From the NCBI GenBank assembly GCA_029258495.1, contig JARHYV010000236.1, positions 1 through 17,093 on the forward strand: a stretch of 17,093 nucleotides of DNA. Reading direction: 5' to 3'. A program made the position numbers and the translations under genes. This DNA comes from Faecousia sp. Its GTDB lineage: Bacteria; Bacillota; Clostridia; Oscillospirales; Oscillospiraceae. The notes below the pieces were generated by a model. That model searched no databases, was not told the origin of the DNA, and saw nothing but the letters and a program-made list of their open reading frames with translations. This document shows, piece after piece, positions 12,038-17,093 of this stretch. Each line of letters opens with the position of its first letter. Within the stretch, counting starts at the first letter, position 1.

Positions 12038-13909
12038 ATGAATATTTGTTTAGACCGATCCGCCGCCGCATTTCGGCAGGGTGCCGCTCTGCTGCACACC
12101 GTGACGGATATCCATCTGTCCGAAACCGGTATTCCGGTCACATGGTGCGACGGTCATCGACTCAGCGTCCGGTGGGACGGACACACCGCCCACCTCGAAG
12201 GCAGCTGCCCTGTCCACTTTTTCCGTGGTCTTGGAATTCTAAAGGAAAAGCTTGCTGAAAATGCCCCCTTCACCCTGACGGAACAGCCCGTTTTTCAGAC
12301 ATTAGGGGCAAGCTTTGACCTGTCACGCAATGCGGTGATGACCCCCGATGCCTTGCAGCGGATGCTGTGCCGCATGGCTCTGATGGGATATCACGAGGCA
12401 TATCTGTACACCGAGGAAACCTACGACCTGCCGGGCTATCCCTTCTTCGGATACATGCGGGGCAAATACTCCGCCGAGGAATTGCAGCATCTCGACCAGA
12501 TCGCCGCCGATCTGGGGATCGAGCTGATCCCGTGCATCCAGACGCTGGGTCATCTGGAGCGGTTCCTCCACTGGGAAAGCAGCGCGCCCCTGCGCGACAC
12601 CCCCGATGTACTCTTGGTTGGGGACGACTCATGCGACAGGCTCATCGAGCAGATGATCGCCCAGTGCCGGAAATGCTACCGAACCCACAAGATCCATGTG
12701 GGCATGGACGAGGCCATGAATTTGGGTCTGGGAAATTACCTCAAGCGCAACGGGTTCCAGAACAGTTTCCAGATCATGCAGCGCCATGTTGCCCGTGTCA
12801 CACAGCTGGCAGAGAAATATGATTTCAAGCCTATGATGTGGAGCGATATGTATTTCCGCTGCGCAAGCCCCAACAACGATTATTATGAAGATGAGATCAC
12901 CATCCCCGACGAAGTGGTGAAGGCTGCACCTGCCGGGATGGATCTTGTTTACTGGGATTACTATCACGATGACGAAGGTTTCTACGACCGCTATATCAAG
13001 CTGCATCAGCAGTTTTCGGCACCCCTGCACTTTGCAGGCGGCATGTGGACATGGCTTGGGCCTGCCATTGATTACGAGGTCTTCTTCCGCAAGTCGGAGC
13101 CTGCCCTCCGCTCCTGTCAAAAAAACGGAGTGCAGCATGTGATGATCACCACATGGGGCGATGACGGCGGCGAAACCAGTCCCATGACCATGCTGCTTGG
13201 TCTTCAGGCTTATGCGGAATTCTGCTATGAAGGCACCTTTGAAAAATCCCGGATCTATCCCCGGCTCGCTGCCTGCACCGGTGCAGACGGCGATGCCCTG
13301 TACCACATCAGTGACTTTAACAAGACGCCCCTTCTGTCCCCTGCAAGCGACCTGCCCAACGGCGCAAAGTTCCTGCTGTATCAGGATCCGCTGACCGGCA
13401 TCTTCGATTACGATGTGTACGGCATGGGCTTTGCTCAGCAGTATGCACAGCTGGAACAGCGTTTTTCCGACTATGCGCAGCGCAGGGACGCATGGCAGAT
13501 CCTGTACCAATTCTATGCGCTGCTGGCCCGCGTGCTGAAAAACAAGGCAGAATTGGGAATTTCCCTGTATCACGCATATCAGGCACAGGACAGACAGAGT
13601 CTTGCCCATCTGGCAGACACCGCCAAGACAGCTGCCGCCGACTGCGAGCAGCTGCTGGAGCAGTGGCGCACCCTTTGGCTGCACGAGTGCCGTCCCTTCG
13701 GATTTGAGGTACTGGAGGTGCGCCTTGCAGGTGTCCGCTCCAGACTGCTCACCACCCACGAACGGGTCTGCGCTTATTGCAGGGGCGATATCTCCGTTTT
13801 GGAGGAACTGGCTCAGCCACGGCTGCCTCTGCTGCGCAGGCAGGGCACAAACGATCTGCACGGGGTCTATTTCTGGCGGGATATCGTCAGCGCATCCAAA
13901 CCCTATTGA
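12038..13909 (+). CDS. GH20 beta-N-acetylhexosaminidase (GH20C-like)
   Basis: This 623-residue glycosidase removes terminal beta-linked GlcNAc or GalNAc. The catalytic Asp-Glu pair of GH20 is visible in IHVGMDEAMNLG (D224, E225). The N-terminal 85 residues resemble the small domain of GH20, and the barrel starts near residue 90 (FDLSRNAVMTPDALQRML). Further marks are PCIQTLGHLE (165-174), a typical GH20 substrate-site segment, MMWSDMYFR and the tryptophan-rich MWTWLG and TWGDDGGE. Length and motifs fit the Streptococcus pneumoniae GH20C group, which is intracellular; no signal peptide is present here either. The ATG at 12038 has AGGAGG 7 nt before it; the open frame further upstream is promoter DNA. 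It is followed after 33 bp by a Gfo/Idh/MocA gene, so they form an operon. Confidence 0.92.
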   Translation: MNICLDRSAAAFRQGAALLHTVTDIHLSETGIPVTWCDGHRLSVRWDGHTAHLEGSCPVHFFRGLGILKEKLAENAPFTLTEQPVFQTLGASFDLSRNAVMTPDALQRMLCRMALMGYHEAYLYTEETYDLPGYPFFGYMRGKYSAEELQHLDQIAADLGIELIPCIQTLGHLERFLHWESSAPLRDTPDVLLVGDDSCDRLIEQMIAQCRKCYRTHKIHVGMDEAMNLGLGNYLKRNGFQNSFQIMQRHVARVTQLAEKYDFKPMMWSDMYFRCASPNNDYYEDEITIPDEVVKAAPAGMDLVYWDYYHDDEGFYDRYIKLHQQFSAPLHFAGGMWTWLGPAIDYEVFFRKSEPALRSCQKNGVQHVMITTWGDDGGETSPMTMLLGLQAYAEFCYEGTFEKSRIYPRLAACTGADGDALYHISDFNKTPLLSPASDLPNGAKFLLYQDPLTGIFDYDVYGMGFAQQYAQLEQRFSDYAQRRDAWQILYQFYALLARVLKNKAELGISLYHAYQAQDRQSLAHLADTAKTAAADCEQLLEQWRTLWLHECRPFGFEVLEVRLAGVRSRLLTTHERVCAYCRGDISVLEELAQPRLPLLRRQGTNDLHGVYFWRDIVSASKPY

Positions 13910-13942
13910 CCTCCAACCATGCGCCGAAAAGGAGACTTTTAC

Positions 13943-15217
13943 ATGAACAAGAAAAAAATCACTCTGGTCATCGCCGGTCTGGGCGGACGCGGACACGACA
14001 TTTACAGCAAATACGCTCTGGAACATGCCGAGGATGTGGAGGTCGTTGCCATCGCAGACTCCCGACCCGATCGGCTGAGGATCGCTCAGGAGGAGTGGCA
14101 TCTCCCTGCCGAAAAGTGTTTCCGCTCTGCCGAGGAGCTGTTTGCTCAGGAGAAACTGGCGGATGCCGCCGTCATCGCAACGCAGGATCAGCAGCATGTC
14201 GCCCATGCCGAGGCTGCCCTGAAGGCAGGATATCACCTCCTGTTGGAAAAGCCCGTCGCCGTGGATATCGAGGGCTGTCTTGCAGTCCTGCACATGGCAA
14301 GGCAGTACAAGCGCCATGTGGTCGTGTGCCATGTCCTGCGCTACACCCCCTTTTACAACACCATCAAGCAGTATATCGACGACGGAAAGATCGGCGATGT
14401 GGTCACCATTCAGGCGATGGAGCAGGTGGGCTACTGGCACCATGCCCACAGCTATGTCCGGGGCAACTGGCGGCGGTGCGATGAGTCCAGTCCCATGATC
14501 CTTGCAAAATGCTGCCACGATATGGATATCCTCATCTGGCTCACCGGAAAGCGCGCTCAGCGCGTAAGCTCCTACGGCGATAACTATCTGTTCCGCTCCG
14601 ACAATGCGCCGGAGGGTGCCGCTCAGCGGTGCTGCGACTGCCCTGTACGGGAGGAATGTCCCTATGATGCCGTCCGGTACTATCTGGAGAGCGACCGCAC
14701 CAGTGTCCGTGCAGGCCGTGTGGGCTGGCCCATCAATGTCCTTGATCCCAATCCCACCCCCGAAACCATCGAGCATGCCCTTCGCACCGGCCCCTACGGC
14801 CGCTGTGTCTATCATTGTGACAACGATGTTGTTGACCATCAGGTGGTGAACATTCTCCTTGAGGACGGGGTGACCATCAATTTCACCATGTCCGCCTTCA
14901 CCGAGCGGTGCTACCGCACCATCAAGGTCATGGGTACCCGCGGCTGCATCGAGGGCAACATGGATGACTCAAAGCTTGTGTGGAACGATTTCTTCGGTCA
15001 TCAGGAAGAGATCGACCTTCAGGTACTGGATGTATCCATGGCAGGTCACGGCGGCGGCGATGCGATCCTGATGAAACAGTTTGTGGAGCTGCTGGCCAGC
15101 GGCAAGGATGATGAGATGCTGTCCTCCATCGAACACTCCATCGAGAGTCATCTGGTTGCGCTGCTTGCAGAAAAGTCCCGTTTGAACCACGGCGAGAGCA
15201 TCCCCGTGGAGCTGTAA
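13943..15217 (+). CDS. Gfo/Idh/MocA family oxidoreductase with a cysteine cluster
   Basis: This 424-residue protein has an N-terminal Rossmann domain for NAD(P) (GLGGRG at 12-17, D39 at the end of the second strand) and the family lysine in LLEKPVAVD (K103). Its C-terminal sheet domain includes RYTPFYN (133-139) and CCHDMDILIWLTG (190-202, probable catalytic H192). Unusually for the family it carries CCDCPVREECPY (residues 230-241) with four cysteines at 230, 231, 233 and 239, likely a metal site; two more Cys are at 190-191. The start at 13943 follows AAAAGGAG. It is cotranscribed with the GH20 gene and ends at a strong terminator. Likely it oxidises an amino sugar or glycan unit, or takes part in NAD-dependent glycoside cleavage as in GH109; the substrate is not known. 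Confidence 0.86.
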   Translation: MNKKKITLVIAGLGGRGHDIYSKYALEHAEDVEVVAIADSRPDRLRIAQEEWHLPAEKCFRSAEELFAQEKLADAAVIATQDQQHVAHAEAALKAGYHLLLEKPVAVDIEGCLAVLHMARQYKRHVVVCHVLRYTPFYNTIKQYIDDGKIGDVVTIQAMEQVGYWHHAHSYVRGNWRRCDESSPMILAKCCHDMDILIWLTGKRAQRVSSYGDNYLFRSDNAPEGAAQRCCDCPVREECPYDAVRYYLESDRTSVRAGRVGWPINVLDPNPTPETIEHALRTGPYGRCVYHCDNDVVDHQVVNILLEDGVTINFTMSAFTERCYRTIKVMGTRGCIEGNMDDSKLVWNDFFGHQEEIDLQVLDVSMAGHGGGDAILMKQFVELLASGKDDEMLSSIEHSIESHLVALLAEKSRLNHGESIPVEL

Positions 15218-15227
15218 ATACAATGAC

Positions 15228-15266
15228 AAAAGGCATTGGCTGTTTTGTGCAGCCAATGCCTTTTTT
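15228..15266. terminator. Bidirectional terminator between the oxidoreductase and the AraC gene
   Basis: A perfect 15-bp stem (15228-15242 with 15250-15264) has a 7-nt loop and TTTTTT at its 3' side. The A run at its 5' side gives a short U-tract for the minus strand. Confidence 0.88.
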
Positions 15267-15272
15267 GCATCT

Positions 15273-16175
15273 TTAATTCTTTTCCTGTGAGTTTTTCAGG
15301 CATTCCCTGAGCGTTTGACCGGTTTCCCGCTTGTAGAACTTGGAAAAATAGTGGATCGAACTAAAATGGAACAGATCCGCAAGCTCCGTGAAATTGTGAT
15401 CCCTCTGCTGAATATGGTACTCGATTTTGGCAACCACGCACTTGCGATAATACTGCATCACGCTGTATCCGGTTGCCTCGCGGAACATTTTTTTCAGCTG
15501 GGTCTCACTGAGATTGAAGTGATTGACCAGATCTCCGAAACTGATGTTGTTATAGATGTTCGCCTCCAGAAACATGATGATCTTGCGCACCATCTGGTAC
15601 TCCATCCCCAGAGATTGGAGCGGAAGTGCCTGAATTTGGGAGGGACAGTCCCGTTGTTTCCGATAAAGGGACAGCAGCAGCTGCTCCAGAAGATTGCCGA
15701 TCATCTGCTTGCCGCCCGGCACCGTTTCCGGTGCCAGAGGATCCGGCTTGTTGTAGATCAGGTTTTTCCCGAAGGGCTTGTCATACATTTGCTTTGCCTC
15801 GTCCAGCATCTCCTTGAACAGGTGCCGCTCGTGCATGCTGAGGGTGAAAATGCTGTCACGAAACTGCTCCAGCATCTCTAATCGACCGTTGAAGGAAATC
15901 ACGATGATATCGCAGTCCTCGTCTTTTTCGTCGGTGAGCACCCCGGTGCGGAAATTGTGGAAGACATTGGGATGGTGAAAGATCATCTGCCCTTTTTCAA
16001 GAGTGTATGGCTCCGAGCCGTTCAAACCGCTGGCTCTGCCGTTGTCCACATAGATGATCTCCCAGAAATCATGGCTCTCTCCCTCAAAGCAGTATCCGCT
16101 CTTATGTTGAAAATAGTACAGGGTGTAAAGCTCTGTAACGCGAAAAATTGGTTGAATAGAAACTGGATTCAGCAT
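15273..16175 (-). CDS. AraC family transcriptional regulator
   Basis: This 300-residue regulator has an N-terminal cupin-like sensor domain (about 15-110; HDFWEIIYVDNG and YTLEKGQMIFHHPNVFHNF are typical AraC cupin strands) and a C-terminal double helix-turn-helix domain (about 200-297; SFGDLVNHFNLSETQLKKMF, then FTELADLFHFSSIHYFSKFYKRETG). It starts 5 bp after the stop of the ABC permease gene, so it belongs to the same operon; AAAGG before the ATG is a modest ribosome site. Such regulators sense a sugar and activate neighbouring glycan genes. Here the obvious targets are the DUF4091, GH20 and transporter promoters; a candidate direct-repeat site lies at 11863-11892. That link is inference. 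Confidence 0.92.
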   Translation of the reverse strand: MLNPVSIQPIFRVTELYTLYYFQHKSGYCFEGESHDFWEIIYVDNGRASGLNGSEPYTLEKGQMIFHHPNVFHNFRTGVLTDEKDEDCDIIVISFNGRLEMLEQFRDSIFTLSMHERHLFKEMLDEAKQMYDKPFGKNLIYNKPDPLAPETVPGGKQMIGNLLEQLLLSLYRKQRDCPSQIQALPLQSLGMEYQMVRKIIMFLEANIYNNISFGDLVNHFNLSETQLKKMFREATGYSVMQYYRKCVVAKIEYHIQQRDHNFTELADLFHFSSIHYFSKFYKRETGQTLRECLKNSQEKN

Positions 16176-16180
16176 ATGTT

Positions 16181-17062
16181 TTAACCTTTGACAGCTCCTG
16201 CCGTAGAACCGGACATGATCTGCTTTGACAACAAAATGTAGATGATCACCGTGGGAATGAAGACAATGACAACGCCTGCAAACAGACCCTGATAATTGCC
16301 GGTGGTCTGCATACTGGTGACCAAGGTCTGCAGCGACACCGCCAGTGTGCGGTTTGCCTGCTTGTTGGAGAAGACCAGTGCCCAGATATATTCATTCCAG
16401 TAGCCGATGAAATTGAAGATGGTGATGGTGACGATGCCGGGCTTTGCCAGCGGCAGGATCAGCCGATAAAATGCCTTCACAGGGGTGCAGCCATCGATCA
16501 GTCCGGATTCAAACACCGTCATGGGAACCGTGGCAAAGAACCCCATCAGATAGACCGTCGTTGCCGCAATGCCCGTACACAGGTAGACAATGATCAGCGT
16601 GCCGCGGAAATTGTGCAGGTTCAGCTTGACCATCATCATATAAAGGGGAGCCAGCAGCATCACGCCGGGCAGACCCAGTGAGATGGAGAAGATCATCTGG
16701 AAGATACGGCGCCCCTTAAAGACGAACTTGGAGATAACAAAGGCAGCAGGTGCGCAGAAGAAGATCAGACCTGCGCAGGCAACCGTTGTATACAGCACAC
16801 TGTTATAAAAATAATCCATGATGTGGTATCTGTCAATGACTGTTTTATAGCCGGTGAGATCAAATCCTTTGCTCATCAGATGATTCTGGAAGATATCCTT
16901 TGTGGGAGTAAAGGATGCGGCGATGACCCATGCAAACAGTGCCACCGTCAAAAAGCACCAGCACAGGATCATCACTTTTCCGAAAAAGTGAAATCCCTTT
17001 GCGGTTTTGCCGATCACGCGGCCGGAAGGGGACTCGTTATGGTGGAATTTATGTTTCTTCAT
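16181..17062 (-). CDS. Carbohydrate ABC transporter permease, MalG/UgpE type
   Basis: This 293-residue inner-membrane permease has six membrane segments. The first is at about 29-51, the conserved FYNSVLYT follows near 85-92, and the cytoplasmic EAA loop is at about 185-209 (ESGLIDGCTPVKAFYR, ending LPLAKPG), which couples to the ATPase. The NEYIWALVFSN segment near the C-terminus is typical of sugar permeases of the MalG side. It would form a heterodimer with a MalF-type permease, whose gene probably ends just upstream at the window edge, and needs a solute-binding protein outside this window. The ATG at 17062 has AGGAGGTG 7 nt before it. It is followed by araC. Substrate is inferred as a GalNAc/GlcNAc-containing oligosaccharide or glycoside from the neighbouring glycosidases. 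Confidence 0.92.
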   Translation of the reverse strand: MKKHKFHHNESPSGRVIGKTAKGFHFFGKVMILCWCFLTVALFAWVIAASFTPTKDIFQNHLMSKGFDLTGYKTVIDRYHIMDYFYNSVLYTTVACAGLIFFCAPAAFVISKFVFKGRRIFQMIFSISLGLPGVMLLAPLYMMMVKLNLHNFRGTLIIVYLCTGIAATTVYLMGFFATVPMTVFESGLIDGCTPVKAFYRLILPLAKPGIVTITIFNFIGYWNEYIWALVFSNKQANRTLAVSLQTLVTSMQTTGNYQGLFAGVVIVFIPTVIIYILLSKQIMSGSTAGAVKG

Positions 17063-17073
17063 GGCTGCACCTC

Positions 17074-17093
17074 CTAGATTTCGTACTTTTCCT
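17074..17093 (-). CDS. Possible 3' end of an upstream gene, likely the partner ABC permease (partial)
   Basis: At the right edge the minus strand reads ...EKYEI followed by TAG (17076-17074), with that stop overlapping the AGGAGG of the next gene. A short charged tail of this kind is common at the end of MalF/UgpA-type permeases, and that gene normally precedes a MalG-type one. Only six codons are visible, so this rests on context. Confidence 0.35.

Noticed and set aside
12629..14839. Long minus-strand open frame (736 codons) opposite GH20 and the oxidoreductase
   Set aside because: It is antisense to two clearly recognised genes, has no family features and no ribosome site; codon bias of the sense genes keeps this frame free of stops.
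1..17093. CRISPR arrays, tRNA or rRNA genes, complete insertion sequences
   Set aside because: No regularly spaced repeats, no cloverleaf with a TTCRA arm and no transposase or rRNA-like stretch was seen on either strand.

Overview
The window looks like chromosomal DNA of an anaerobic, low-oxygen-adapted gut Firmicute, most likely in the class Clostridia (Oscillospirales/Ruminococcaceae-like). The reasons are: strong AGGAGG-type ribosome binding sites, TTG starts, moderately GC-rich genes with AT-rich intergenic promoters, short dense operons with hairpin/U-tract terminators, and family content (GGGtGRT protein, FliB-like Fe-S methylase, YitT, monodomain chromate transporter pair, PfoR-like EIIC, GH20 of the pneumococcal GH20C type). 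Names below come from motif and family recognition, not from a database search.

Left part (1-3650). The window opens inside a NifU-like iron-sulfur scaffold protein, followed by its usual partner, the GGGtGRT protein, with a strong terminator. A separately promoted FliB-like lysine N-methylase follows. It converges on a YitT-family membrane protein across a bidirectional terminator.

Middle (3650-10160). A ProX-type prolyl-tRNA editing protein is read leftward. Upstream of it lies a gap of about 630 bases without a convincing full-length gene; it holds inverted repeats, a minus-strand promoter and an isolated plus-strand promoter with a hairpin. Next come two half-size chromate-transporter-family genes, divergent from a LysR regulator that is followed by a short peptide deformylase-like gene. 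Then come a threonine ammonia-lyase with an ACT domain and an orphan PTS EIIC/PfoR-like membrane protein.

Right part (10160-17093). This is a coherent amino-sugar glycan utilisation locus: a DUF4091/GH123-like glycosidase (minus), divergent from a GH20 beta-N-acetylhexosaminidase and a Gfo/Idh/MocA oxidoreductase (plus). Facing them is a minus-strand operon with a MalG-type ABC sugar permease and an AraC regulator; the tail of one more gene, probably the MalF-type permease, is cut by the window end. Both glycosidases lack signal peptides, so the simplest model is import of small GalNAc/GlcNAc-containing glycans by the ABC transporter and hydrolysis in the cytoplasm. The AraC protein may act at a 21-bp-spaced direct repeat next to the DUF4091 promoter.

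The most unusual items are the structured gap at 4200-4730, the promoter-plus-hairpin arrangement found twice (4663 and 8897), the direct-repeat operator at 11863-11892, the deformylase that lacks the motif 1 glutamine, and the cysteine cluster in the oxidoreductase.
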